64,000 nt of DNA, from contig CAWIMW010000002.1 in NCBI GenBank assembly GCA_963837365.1, positions 434,001 through 498,000 on the forward strand, in the 5' to 3' direction. This DNA comes from CAWBXL01 sp963837365. Lineage in GTDB: Bacteria > Acidobacteriota > Terriglobia > Terriglobales > Acidobacteriaceae. The notes under the pieces are model-generated. The model was not told where the DNA came from, did not search any database, and was given only the letters and a program-made list of their open reading frames with translations. Positions 31,098-39,767 of the stretch are shown in pieces; the first letter of the stretch is position 1; every line of letters starts with the position of its first letter. The translations under genes and the position numbers were made by a program.

Positions 31098-34000
31098 TCA
31101 TTTCGCGGCAGGAACCGGGCATTCCAGCGTCGCGAGCTTGATCACTTCTCCGCGCTTACTCAGGTAATAGAGTACAGGTACCGCCATGCGCGAGAGCACT
31201 GTGGAAGCAACTTCCCCGGCCATCAGTGAAATCGCCAGACCCTGAAAAATCGGGTCAAACAGTATCACACTCGCTCCCACCACCACCGCCGCTGCGGTCA
31301 GCAGCATCGGACGGAAACGCACTGCGCCGGCGTCAACCACCGCTTCTTCCAGCGACATGCCTTGCGATCTTCGTAGTTCGATAAAATCCACCAGGATGAT
31401 CGAATTCCGCACGATGATCCCCGCCCCGGCAATAAAGCCAATCATCGAAGTGGCGGTGAAAAACGCGCCCATCATAGCGTGTGCGGGCAGAATGCCGACC
31501 AGAGTCAGCGGGATCGGCGCCATGATGACCAGCGGCGTCTTGAACGACTTGAACCAGCCGACCACCAACACGTAGATCAACACCAGCACTGCGGCGAACG
31601 CTAGGCCAAGGTCGCGGAAGACTTCAACCGTGATGTGCCACTCGCCGTCCCATTTCATCGCCAGCCGCTCGGTATGCTCCGGCAGGTCCGTGCCCATGTA
31701 TTGCCGCACCGCGTAGCCTTCGGGAAGCTGGAGCTTCGCGATCGCATCTTTCATTTTGAAGATGGCGTAAACCGGGCTTTCTTCTTCGCCGGCGACGTCT
31801 CCAGTCACGTACACCACTGGGCGCAGGTTTTTGCGGTACACGGTCGTATCAATCGTGGTCTGCCGCAGGTTAGTGACTTCACCCAAAGAGACTTGCGCGC
31901 CTGACGGTGTCGACAACTTCAGGCTGCGCAATCCTTCGATCCCCGAGCGATCCGGCCGCGAGAGGCGCACTTCGATCGGTACATCTTCCCTGGAGTTGGG
32001 ATCGTGCAAAAGCCCGGCGTTGGCGCCACCCAGCCCGGCTTGCACGGTGCGGGTAACATCCGTAGAAGTAATGCCGTTCAGGGCGGCTTTGTCGAGGTCC
32101 ACTTGCAGATCGTATTTTGTTTGCGGGTCTTCGACGTACCAGTCCACATCCACGACGCCGGGAGTCTGCTGGAAGATTTTCTTGACTTGACCGGCAAACT
32201 CGATCTGCCGCTTTGCGTCGGGTCCGTAGATTTCAGCAACTAATGTCTGGAGCACTGGAGGTCCCGGCGGAACTTCGGAAACCTTGATGCGCGCCGCGAA
32301 CGGGGCTGCAAGCTTGTCGAGTTCCGGCCGTAAACGGCGGGCGATCTCATGGCTCTGTGCGCTGCGCTCGTGACGATTGAGCAAGTTGACCTGGATGTCG
32401 GCCTGGTTCGGCTGCCGCCGCAGGAAGTAATGGCGTACCAGCCCGTTGAAGTTATAGGGGCCCGAGGTGCCAGAGTAGATCTCATAATTGATGACTTCCG
32501 GCTGCTGGCCCAGGTATCGCCCCAATGTCTGCGCTACTCGCGTGGTCTGCTCGAGCGGCGTTCCGTCCGGCATGTCAATAATGACTTGAAACTCACTCTT
32601 GTTGTCGAAGGGCAGCATCTTCACGCGGACCCATTTCAAGGGCACGAATGTCATCGCGATCAGTAACAGGACTACCATTCCACCCAGGAACATCCAACGG
32701 CGGCGTGAATCTTGGATCAGCGGGTTCATCAACCGGCGATAGAGTTTGGTGGTCCAACCTTCAGCTTCGTGGCTGCTGGCGGTTCCTCCCGCGTAATGCC
32801 GAAGGAGTCTCAATGCCGACCAGGGCGAAACGACAAACGCAACGATCAAGGAAAAAATCATCGCTGCCGATGCGCCTACAGGAATCGGGCGCATGTATGG
32901 TCCCATCAGCCCGCGCACAAACATCATCGGAAGTATGGCTGCGATCACGGCGAAGGTAGCCAGAATCGTGGGATTGCCGACCTCGTCCACGGCTTCGGTG
33001 GCAACCTGGGCCAACGGGCGTCCGCAGTTCTCCGGCAAGCGGAAGTGGCGCACGATGTTTTCAACCACCACGATGGCGTCGTCCACCAGGATGCCGATGG
33101 AGAAAATCAAAGCGAACAGCGTGACGCGGTTTAGCGTGTAGCCGTAGAAGTAGAAGATCGCGAGGGTCAGCGCCAGGGTTACAGGAATAGCTAGCAGCAC
33201 GACGCCAGACTCACGCCAGCCGAGAGCAAACGCAATCAACAGCGTCACCGACAACGTGGCCAGCAACAGGTGCTTCAACAGTTCATCGGACTTGTCTTTT
33301 GCCGTCTCGCCGTAGTTACGGGTAACAGTGACATGCAAATCGCTGGGCAGCATGTAGCCTTGCAGCGATTGCAACTTGGTCAGTACACGCTCAGCGATGA
33401 TGGTTGCGTTGGTGCCTTTGCGTTTGGCTAGCGTGATCGTCACCGCTGGAGATTCGGCGCCTACCGCCTCACCCGAACCCTTGGCATTGCCAAACAAGAC
33501 ATAATTGTCCGGTTCCGCCGCTCCGTCTTCCAATTTCTCCGCTACATCTTTCAAGTAAACCGGGCGACCCCCGTATGTTCCGACCACAACTTTTTGCAGG
33601 TCTTGCGCGCGAGTGAAGAACGTACCTGCCTCAACTTGAAACTCACGGTTGTCGCGCGCAAAACTGCCGGCCTGTCCGCGAGAGTTTGCCGCCTGCAACT
33701 GACCGAGGACACTACCGGGTGAGAGCCTGTAAGCCGCCAGGCGAGCGGTATCAAGAACCACCCGAACCTTACGCGGTTGTCCGCCGATGATCGCCGTCTC
33801 GGATACGTCGTCCAACTGCTTCAGAGAGCTTTCCAGTTCCCCGGCGATAAGGCGCAGATGATAGGCGTCATAGTTCTTGCCCCATAGCGTCAGCGCCATG
33901 ATGGGCACGTTGTCAATCGAACGTACTTTGATGATCGGCGGTGAAACTCCAGGTGGAATGCGATCGAAGTTCGAATAAAGTTTGTTGTAGGTCTTGACGA

Positions 34001-34355
34001 TGGCGTCTTCTTCTTTGGTCCCGACGTAGAACCGCACGATCACCATGCTCATTCCGGGATGGCTGATCGAATAGAGATACTCCACCCCCGGAACTTCACG
34101 CAGCAACTTCTCCATGGGGACGGTGACTCGCTCGGTAACTTCCTGCGCCGATGCTCCGGGCATCTGCACAAACACATCGAGCATGGGCACGACGATCTGC
34201 GGTTCTTCTTCGCGCGGAGTTTGCAGGATGGCGAATATGCCCAGTAACAACGCCCCGACGATGACCAGCGGGGTAAGCTTCGATTCAATGAAGCTGCGCG
34301 CGATCAGTCCCGCAGCACGAAGTCCGTGGGCCGGCCCGGTGGAAGGTGTGCTCAC
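31098..34355 (-). CDS. RND efflux transporter, inner-membrane pump
   Basis: 1085 residues, twelve membrane helices arranged as one N-terminal helix, a large periplasmic loop and six plus five further helices, twice over. Opens with IARSFIESKLTPLVIVGALLLGIFAILQTPREEEPQI. Conserved pump parts include the PGVEYLYSISHPGMSMVIVRF porter region and the helix-4 GILVDDAIVVVENIVRH proton-relay motif. The EEEPQI and SFxxSKLTP features are typical of the CzcA/MdtB-like branch common in Acidobacteria. The substrate cannot be told from sequence. GTG start overlapping the adaptor stop codon (GTGA). Confidence 0.92.
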   Translation of the reverse strand: MSTPSTGPAHGLRAAGLIARSFIESKLTPLVIVGALLLGIFAILQTPREEEPQIVVPMLDVFVQMPGASAQEVTERVTVPMEKLLREVPGVEYLYSISHPGMSMVIVRFYVGTKEEDAIVKTYNKLYSNFDRIPPGVSPPIIKVRSIDNVPIMALTLWGKNYDAYHLRLIAGELESSLKQLDDVSETAIIGGQPRKVRVVLDTARLAAYRLSPGSVLGQLQAANSRGQAGSFARDNREFQVEAGTFFTRAQDLQKVVVGTYGGRPVYLKDVAEKLEDGAAEPDNYVLFGNAKGSGEAVGAESPAVTITLAKRKGTNATIIAERVLTKLQSLQGYMLPSDLHVTVTRNYGETAKDKSDELLKHLLLATLSVTLLIAFALGWRESGVVLLAIPVTLALTLAIFYFYGYTLNRVTLFALIFSIGILVDDAIVVVENIVRHFRLPENCGRPLAQVATEAVDEVGNPTILATFAVIAAILPMMFVRGLMGPYMRPIPVGASAAMIFSLIVAFVVSPWSALRLLRHYAGGTASSHEAEGWTTKLYRRLMNPLIQDSRRRWMFLGGMVVLLLIAMTFVPLKWVRVKMLPFDNKSEFQVIIDMPDGTPLEQTTRVAQTLGRYLGQQPEVINYEIYSGTSGPYNFNGLVRHYFLRRQPNQADIQVNLLNRHERSAQSHEIARRLRPELDKLAAPFAARIKVSEVPPGPPVLQTLVAEIYGPDAKRQIEFAGQVKKIFQQTPGVVDVDWYVEDPQTKYDLQVDLDKAALNGITSTDVTRTVQAGLGGANAGLLHDPNSREDVPIEVRLSRPDRSGIEGLRSLKLSTPSGAQVSLGEVTNLRQTTIDTTVYRKNLRPVVYVTGDVAGEEESPVYAIFKMKDAIAKLQLPEGYAVRQYMGTDLPEHTERLAMKWDGEWHITVEVFRDLGLAFAAVLVLIYVLVVGWFKSFKTPLVIMAPIPLTLVGILPAHAMMGAFFTATSMIGFIAGAGIIVRNSIILVDFIELRRSQGMSLEEAVVDAGAVRFRPMLLTAAAVVVGASVILFDPIFQGLAISLMAGEVASTVLSRMAVPVLYYLSKRGEVIKLATLECPVPAAK

Positions 34356-35479
34356 GGTTTGACCTCAATCTGCTTGCCGCCAAGCTCCTGGTCTCCAGGG
34401 TTTGTGACCAGATTCTCGCCGCTGCCAAGGCCGGAGAGGACTTCCACGTTGTCCTCGATCACGTTGCCCAGAGTCACGTAGCGCAGGGTTGCAATCTGCG
34501 TCGCATCGAGGACGTAGACGGCCTGGAGTTGGCCGCGGCTCACCACCGCAGAGCGCGGCACCAGGATGGAGTCCCTCTCGCCGTGCGCGATTCGCGCCCT
34601 CCCGAACAGGCCGGAGCGCAAGCGCTTGTCAGACGGCAGATCAATCTTTACCAGGAAACTGCGGGTTGCGGGATCGGCGGCTGGAACAATTTGCGCGACT
34701 CTCCCGGCGAGGCCCGAATCCAGCGCGTCAATCTGTACCGCAATTTTCTGTCCGGCATGCACCAGGCCAATATCAGCTTCGTCCACGCTTGCCTCCAGCC
34801 GGTAAAGGCGCGGATCCTCCACCGTAAACATTGGCATCCCCGGACTCGCTAATGTTCCGGCTTCTGTTTGCTTCTGGGTCACGACTCCATCAAACGGCGC
34901 ACGCACCCGGCTATATTCGAATGCAGTGCGGGCCTGGGCTAACGCTGCCTGGGCTTGGGCTTGTCCTGCGTGGCTCATGTCGCGGCGCGCTTGCGCGCCT
35001 TGAAAACGGGCTTTCACTTCATCGAACTCCTGAGGACTGACTGATTTCTTTTCGTAGAGATCCGTGTAGCGCTTGAATGTCGCTTCCGCCAGTTGGAAGT
35101 CGGAATTCGCTGCAACCACCTCGTGTTGCGCCGCATTTTGCGCGGCCTCCGCGCGGTCCACAGCTGCGCGGGGTTGAGCGTCGTCAATCACGGCCAGCAC
35201 TTGTCCACGGGACACATGGTCACCTTCGTGAACGCGCACTTCCATGATGTTTCCCATCATCTGACTGGCAATCTGGCTGCTCTGTGCGGCCCGCACCGTG
35301 CCCACTGCGTCCAGATAATTGGGGACGATGCCGCTTTTCACTGAGGTCACTGACACGTTGCGTACCACTTCCGGCGCTGCGCTGGCTTTGGTTGGCTCAC
35401 TGGAGCAACCAGCAAGAACGAAAATAAGAATTGAGAGAAATACGCTTGTACTAATCGTTGTAACTTTCATATTGTTCAT
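34352..35479 (-). CDS. RND efflux periplasmic adaptor lipoprotein (MFP/HlyD type)
   Basis: 375 residues. Lipoprotein signal with lipobox LAGC (residues about 21-24). Then a lipoyl half-motif (MEVRVHEGDHVSRGQVLAVID), an alpha-helical hairpin (about 95-165), the second lipoyl half (ALAQARTAFEYSRVRAPFDGVVTQKQTEAGTLASPG) and beta-barrel and membrane-proximal domains. Connects the inner-membrane pump to the outer-membrane channel. ATGA overlap with the outer-membrane factor gene upstream and GTGA overlap with the pump gene downstream. Confidence 0.92.
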   Translation of the reverse strand: MNNMKVTTISTSVFLSILIFVLAGCSSEPTKASAAPEVVRNVSVTSVKSGIVPNYLDAVGTVRAAQSSQIASQMMGNIMEVRVHEGDHVSRGQVLAVIDDAQPRAAVDRAEAAQNAAQHEVVAANSDFQLAEATFKRYTDLYEKKSVSPQEFDEVKARFQGAQARRDMSHAGQAQAQAALAQARTAFEYSRVRAPFDGVVTQKQTEAGTLASPGMPMFTVEDPRLYRLEASVDEADIGLVHAGQKIAVQIDALDSGLAGRVAQIVPAADPATRSFLVKIDLPSDKRLRSGLFGRARIAHGERDSILVPRSAVVSRGQLQAVYVLDATQIATLRYVTLGNVIEDNVEVLSGLGSGENLVTNPGDQELGGKQIEVKP

Positions 35480-36846
35480 GGCTGCACCACCGGAGAATTA
35501 GGACTCAGAGCCCCGCTGGCCAATTCGAGGTTGGCGTAGCTGGTCTGAAATCGGGAGACGGCTTGCCAGTAATCAAGCTGCGTCCGCAACGTGGCTTCTT
35601 CCGTACTTAGCAGATCAGTAATGGTCAGGAGTCCGGCCTCGTACCGGTTACGGCTGATGCGCAGGCTTTCCTGCGCTTGAGTGACTGCGCCGCGGGCGAT
35701 CTCTACCTGTTGCCGCGCTGCGTCCGCATCGTAGTAAGCCCGCCGGACTTCCAGCCGCACGCCATCCGTGGCCGCCTGCTTCAATGCGGCGACTTTTTCT
35801 TGCAGTGCATTTTGCCGGCTCAGTTCGGCCCGCTTTGCGCCTCCGGTGAAGAGGTCGAGCTGGAGTTCAATCCCGCCCATCCAGTTGTTTCCTCCGCCCC
35901 CTGCAAGAAATGTCGGGTTATCGGCTTGCCAGGAGGCAAAGGCGTTGACGCGCGGACCGAAAGACGACTTGGCAATCGCCACACTCAGCTTCTGTGCGGA
36001 TTCTTCCGCCTGTATGCGTTTCAGGTCCGGACGATTTTCCAGCGCCTTTTGCTCCAGTTCTGTGAGCGAGGAAAGCGGCAGAGAACGTTCAGACAATGTT
36101 TCGCTTGGCTCATAACTGCTCTGCGCCAAGCCAATCGCAACCTCCAGTTGCGCCAGAGAGAACGACAAATCATTTTGCGTGCGAACTAACTCCTGCTGCC
36201 GCGTGGACAAACGCACCTTGGCGTTCAGCAAATCTGATTCCACGCTCAGCCCGCTCTCGAACCTGGCTTGACTGCGGTCCAGGATGGATTGCGCCGTCTT
36301 CACTGCTTGCCCCGCAACTTCAAGCCGTTTCTTCGCAAGCAGCACCGAGTAATAAGCGTCAATTACGCGAAACGTGGTCTCCTGGTCCGCGCGGTCTAAC
36401 TGGTGAGCAAAGGCTTCCTGCGCTGACTTCGCCTGGTCCACCCGCCGCCAGCTGGCAAAAGAGTCAAATAGGTTCCAGTTCCCGCCGAACCGGGTACTGA
36501 AATTGCCGAAAGGTAGCGGGGTGTTCAGCCGGTTGAGCGCAAAGTCAGCAGACGTAAAGCGCTGTTGCCGCAAGCGGCTACCGAATACGTACACCGGATC
36601 ATTCCCGCGCGTCGCAGTTTCCGAAAAAGTCAGGCTGGGGAGAAGTCCGGCTCGGGCCTCGCGAACTCCGGCGGCCGCAACTTTTGTGTCAGCCAGCGCC
36701 GCTTTACGCATGGGATTTTTCTCCAACGCAATATGGACCGCCTGCGTGAGAGAGATAGGTACCGTTTGCTGCGCACCGGCGGAGTAGCCGGCGAAACACA
36801 GCGCCATTACGGCAAACCGTTTTGCGTAGGTCGATACAATTTTCAT
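35476..36846 (-). CDS. TolC-like outer-membrane efflux protein
   Basis: 456 residues; a GTG at 36852 would add two residues. Signal peptide (about 1-24, ending GAQQ). Two OEP repeats with the characteristic long helical segments (LTQAVHIALEKNPMRKAALADTKVAAAGVREA; ESLRISRNRYEAGLLTITDLLSTEEATLRTQLDYWQAV). First gene of the tripartite RND operon oriented leftward: OMF, adaptor, pump, DUF2892. Confidence 0.9.
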   Translation of the reverse strand: MKIVSTYAKRFAVMALCFAGYSAGAQQTVPISLTQAVHIALEKNPMRKAALADTKVAAAGVREARAGLLPSLTFSETATRGNDPVYVFGSRLRQQRFTSADFALNRLNTPLPFGNFSTRFGGNWNLFDSFASWRRVDQAKSAQEAFAHQLDRADQETTFRVIDAYYSVLLAKKRLEVAGQAVKTAQSILDRSQARFESGLSVESDLLNAKVRLSTRQQELVRTQNDLSFSLAQLEVAIGLAQSSYEPSETLSERSLPLSSLTELEQKALENRPDLKRIQAEESAQKLSVAIAKSSFGPRVNAFASWQADNPTFLAGGGGNNWMGGIELQLDLFTGGAKRAELSRQNALQEKVAALKQAATDGVRLEVRRAYYDADAARQQVEIARGAVTQAQESLRISRNRYEAGLLTITDLLSTEEATLRTQLDYWQAVSRFQTSYANLELASGALSPNSPVVQP

Positions 36847-36947
36847 AGACACACACCTATGAGCAAACCAAGGCAGGCCAGCGTGTTCATGGTCATCCCG
36901 CGAGCAGCTATTGAGCAGTGATCACAATCACGTTTGCGTAGCATAAG

Positions 36948-37415
36948 TTACCGTGATACCCCGGACACCGCCGGCGCATTCATCCACTCGGTTGTTTCTT
37001 CGACAATTTGGTACGTCGTCTTGAACGTGGCCGTTTGCTTTACCATCGCGCCAACTGAGCAATACTTCTCTTCCGAGAGGCGGATCGCTTCCTCTACCAT
37101 GGCAGGATCAATGGCGAAACCAGTAAGCACATGATGAATGCGGACCGCAGTGAAGACCTGTGGCGGACGCTCCGCCTGGTCCGTTTCGACACGCACCTCG
37201 TACCCGGTGATCTTCTGGTGATATTTCTGGCGCAGAATCGTGACGACATCGAATGCAGTGCAGCCGGCCAATCCGACCGCCACCAGTTCGATGGGTTTGG
37301 CCCCGGTCGCACCGGCGGAATCGTCGAGCAGCATGTGGTGCCCGGTTCCGGTCTCGGCAACAAATTGCCGCTGTTGCCCCATGGGCTGCGTAAGTTTGAC
37401 TTTTGCGCTGATCAT
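36948..37415 (-). CDS. OsmC/Ohr-family protein (YhfA-like)
   Basis: 155 residues from the second ATG, which has GGGAG 6 nt upstream. ISAKVKLTQPMGQQRQFVAETGTGHHMLLDD at the start, then PIELVAVGLAGCTAFDVVTILRQK with the first OsmC cysteine and EKYCSVGAMVKQTA with the second. Such proteins reduce organic or other hydroperoxides through the cysteine pair. A second, classical OsmC is at 50954. Confidence 0.88.
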   Translation of the reverse strand: MISAKVKLTQPMGQQRQFVAETGTGHHMLLDDSAGATGAKPIELVAVGLAGCTAFDVVTILRQKYHQKITGYEVRVETDQAERPPQVFTAVRIHHVLTGFAIDPAMVEEAIRLSEEKYCSVGAMVKQTATFKTTYQIVEETTEWMNAPAVSGVSR

Positions 37416-37546
37416 ATTCATCTCCCGTGGTTTCGCAATTGCGAACCACGCGAATAAATGCAGCCGCGCAGAATTTGTTACAGGAAAAATCGGGGTCTTT
37501 CGGGAGAGAGAGAATGGAGTGATGTAAGTGCTTATTTTAGTGTAGT

Positions 37547-38431
37547 TTACCGTTGAGCAGCAAGCTCGCGCTGCAAGGCAATCAACTGCTTTCGCAGTTC
37601 AGCCGCCTGCTTACGGTCCATATCTTCTTTGGGCAATTTTCGGATGCGCTCGACGGTGGTTTCCAGGTTCGACAAGAATGCCTGGCACGGCTCGCATCCA
37701 CCCAGATGTTTCTCCAGCTCCACGCAGAACCTATCGTCCAACTGATCATCCAGATAATCGGAGAGTTCGGCGAACATTTCTTTACAACGCCGGGGACGGA
37801 CCTGCGGTGATTCTGAGGACAATGTCTTGCGCTGGATGGGGTGTTGCCGGCCGCTCTCGGCAAAGTTCTTGCGCACAAATAGTCGCGCGCGATGCAATCG
37901 AACTCTTACCGTACCGCGGCGCAGGCCGGTGATCTCTGCCACCTCTTCATCGGTCAGTCCCTCCATATCACGGAGGACAAGAACGATGCGATAGTCAGAG
38001 GGCAGTTTTTGCACCGCGTCGCGCAAACGCTGCGCCTCTTCGCTGCGCAGGGCAAGCGTCTCAGGATTAATTGGCCCGGTATTCGCCAGATGCTCGAGGT
38101 CATTCCGGTCCGGCATCAACTCTTCCAAGGAGAGGCTCTGCTTCGGCGCAAATTTACTCTTGCGGCGGCTCATCAGGCAGCGGTTCTTCGCCACCTTGTA
38201 GAGCCAAACCACCAGCGCTTTCGGACTGTCAAACTTTTGCAGGTAAGGAAGCGATTTGACCAGCACTTCCTGCATGGTGTCTTCCGCGTCTTCGCGCTGC
38301 TGGCACACCCGCATGCTGAAGGAGAATACCGAGTCCTGCAACAGCGCCAGCGCTTTTTCCATGGAATCCGGCTGCTCGGATTTCAACAATTGGATGGCCT
38401 GCTCAATCTCCTGACGCATGTGGCTAACCAT
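37547..38431 (-). CDS. ECF sigma factor fused to a zinc-finger anti-sigma domain
   Basis: 294 residues. Region 2 at about 25-100 (VFSFSMRVCQQREDAEDTMQEVLVKSLPYLQKF... ALVVWLYKVAKNRCLMSRRKSK) and region 4 at about 130-195 (AVQKLPSDYRIVLVLRDMEGLTDEEVAEITGLRRGTVRVRLHRAR). A C-terminal zf-HC2 domain at about 217-258 has CKEMFAELSDYLDDQL and LEKHLGGCEPC (H-x3-C-x2-C). The anti-sigma element is thus in the same chain instead of a separate membrane protein, and no anti-sigma gene follows. That suggests an intramolecular or redox/zinc-controlled switch. Divergent from the receiver-like gene at 38517. Confidence 0.85.
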   Translation of the reverse strand: MVSHMRQEIEQAIQLLKSEQPDSMEKALALLQDSVFSFSMRVCQQREDAEDTMQEVLVKSLPYLQKFDSPKALVVWLYKVAKNRCLMSRRKSKFAPKQSLSLEELMPDRNDLEHLANTGPINPETLALRSEEAQRLRDAVQKLPSDYRIVLVLRDMEGLTDEEVAEITGLRRGTVRVRLHRARLFVRKNFAESGRQHPIQRKTLSSESPQVRPRRCKEMFAELSDYLDDQLDDRFCVELEKHLGGCEPCQAFLSNLETTVERIRKLPKEDMDRKQAAELRKQLIALQRELAAQR

Positions 38432-38516
38432 AACACGCGGTAAGTTCAGTGTACGTTGTGGCCCTTAGATAGATCTTACAAATTGTGCCGTTGGGATTTG
38501 CCTAGAAGATGCGTCA

Positions 38517-38837
38517 ATGGAGTGGCTTTTGGAAGAGCAGGGATACGACACCACGACCGCGTTCGGTGGCCGCCAGGGGCTGGAAATCCTGGAAGCACGG
38601 CGTTTTGATCTGGTTTTATTGGACGATTATCTCCCTGACGTAGGCTGCGAAGCGCTCATGGAGAGGATGCGTCTGTCCCATGGTGAAATCCCCTGCATCA
38701 TCCTGAAATGCAGAGCACCGGAAGCAGCGGACGTGGAGTGGGCGCGGCAGCGCGGGGCCAGTGACGTGGTTTGCAAGCGGTCCCATGGCGATGCACTGGG
38801 CAAGATTGACTCTTGCCTTCAACGCAAGGCCGCATGA
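38517..38837 (+). CDS. Stand-alone, N-terminally truncated response-regulator receiver domain
   Basis: 106 residues. Phospho-acceptor Asp in FDLVLLDDYLPDVG, the Lys region (ILKCRAPEAADVEWARQRGASDVVCK) and the C-terminal helix are visible. A complete receiver begins with a strand ending in an acidic pair; here the first ATG comes after that point. The codons just upstream (ICLEDAS) look like the lost acidic-pair strand but contain no start codon and follow a stop at 38466. So either an unusual start is used or the gene is decaying. No output domain. Divergent from the sigma/anti-sigma fusion with 85 bp between starts. Confidence 0.6.
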   Translation: MEWLLEEQGYDTTTAFGGRQGLEILEARRFDLVLLDDYLPDVGCEALMERMRLSHGEIPCIILKCRAPEAADVEWARQRGASDVVCKRSHGDALGKIDSCLQRKAA

Positions 38838-38950
38838 AAGGAGCACGCCGATCTGCTCGTGGGCGGACGTTTAGAGGTTACAAACGGCAGCCCTTCCAAT
38901 CCCGAAAGAGCGCGTGTTTTAGCTGAACACAATGGAGAGTGCCGGCAGCA

Positions 38951-38973
38951 AAACCGGAGAGCATCTCCGGTTT
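38951..38973. other. Perfect 10-bp hairpin
   Basis: AAACCGGAGA-GCA-TCTCCGGTTT, perfect 10-bp arms with a 3-nt loop, 26 nt before the terminator hairpin at 39000. No T-run follows. It may belong to a short structured transcript or be part of the 3' end of the receiver gene message. Confidence 0.5.
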
Positions 38974-38999
38974 AACAGATGTGCCTAAATTGGGAATTA

Positions 39000-39040
39000 A
39001 ATATCTCAGGTGGGACTCCACCGCCTGAGATATTCTTTTT
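39000..39040 (+). terminator. Rho-independent terminator
   Basis: AATATCTCAGG (39000-39010) pairs with CCTGAGATATT (39024-39034), an 11-bp perfect stem extended by TGG/CCA, followed by CTTTTT. It ends transcripts from the receiver gene, 160 bp upstream, or from an unannotated small RNA. Confidence 0.8.
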
Positions 39041-39103
39041 GATACAGAGAACACAATCCTTGTAGGCCGGTGAGAGCCGCAATGATTTCTCGTCAAAAGG
39101 AGC

Positions 39104-39766
39104 ATGATCGCAGTGAATCCGTCACCGCCCTTCCGTTTTTCCACCGAGCAACGTCTGGTCGAACTCACTGGACTCAGCGCGCGCAATCTTTCCGATCTCT
39201 CGGCGATTTTGCATACCGTTTCAGGTTCGTCCGTTTTTTACCATACGCACCACGGGTTCTTGTCGCACCATTTCGAAAAGCCGATCGTTTACAGCGATTT
39301 TGCCGTGTGGGTTTCCGAAGCTTTGCAAGAAGATGGCCTGGCCGAGAGGTTGGCAGCGATCGACCTGCTGGCATTCACCACCATTCGTGACCTGCGTGAG
39401 TCTATCCTCGGCATGGTCGAGGACCATATTCGGACGAGCAAGGGACAATTGCGTGAATGCCCGCCTGGGGACGAGCTTCATTTCTGCAAGTCGAAAAGCT
39501 TTATCATGCCAACCGGAATCGTGGCCCAGGACCCGGTTGATTTTTTCGCCAAGTTGCCGGGAATCACCACCACCTCGCTGTACTTCCATTTTCTTGAGGC
39601 GCGCCTACGCCTCGGACGGACCACCAATGACTTTTCCCATTGGCTCGCCTCGCAGGGACAAACGAAACTGGCGGCGGAAATCGATCAGCTTGATCCTTAC
39701 ACCCGCACCCTGGACGAACTTAAAGAGGAACTCATAGATCTCGGCTCCAGGAACGGAGTTCATTGA
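39104..39766 (+). CDS. DUF5752 family protein
   Basis: 220 residues; GTG at 39113 is an alternative start with better spacing from AGGAG. FRFSTEQRLVELTGLSARNLSDLSAILHTVSGSSVFYHTHHGFLSHHF at the start, then DFAVWVSEALQEDGLAERLAAID, is the pattern I associate with DUF5752. Its function is unknown, but it regularly sits before a trehalose-synthase-type glycosyltransferase, as here (1 bp between genes). The HTHH cluster could bind metal. Confidence 0.75.
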   Translation: MIAVNPSPPFRFSTEQRLVELTGLSARNLSDLSAILHTVSGSSVFYHTHHGFLSHHFEKPIVYSDFAVWVSEALQEDGLAERLAAIDLLAFTTIRDLRESILGMVEDHIRTSKGQLRECPPGDELHFCKSKSFIMPTGIVAQDPVDFFAKLPGITTTSLYFHFLEARLRLGRTTNDFSHWLASQGQTKLAAEIDQLDPYTRTLDELKEELIDLGSRNGVH

Positions 39767-39767
39767 T

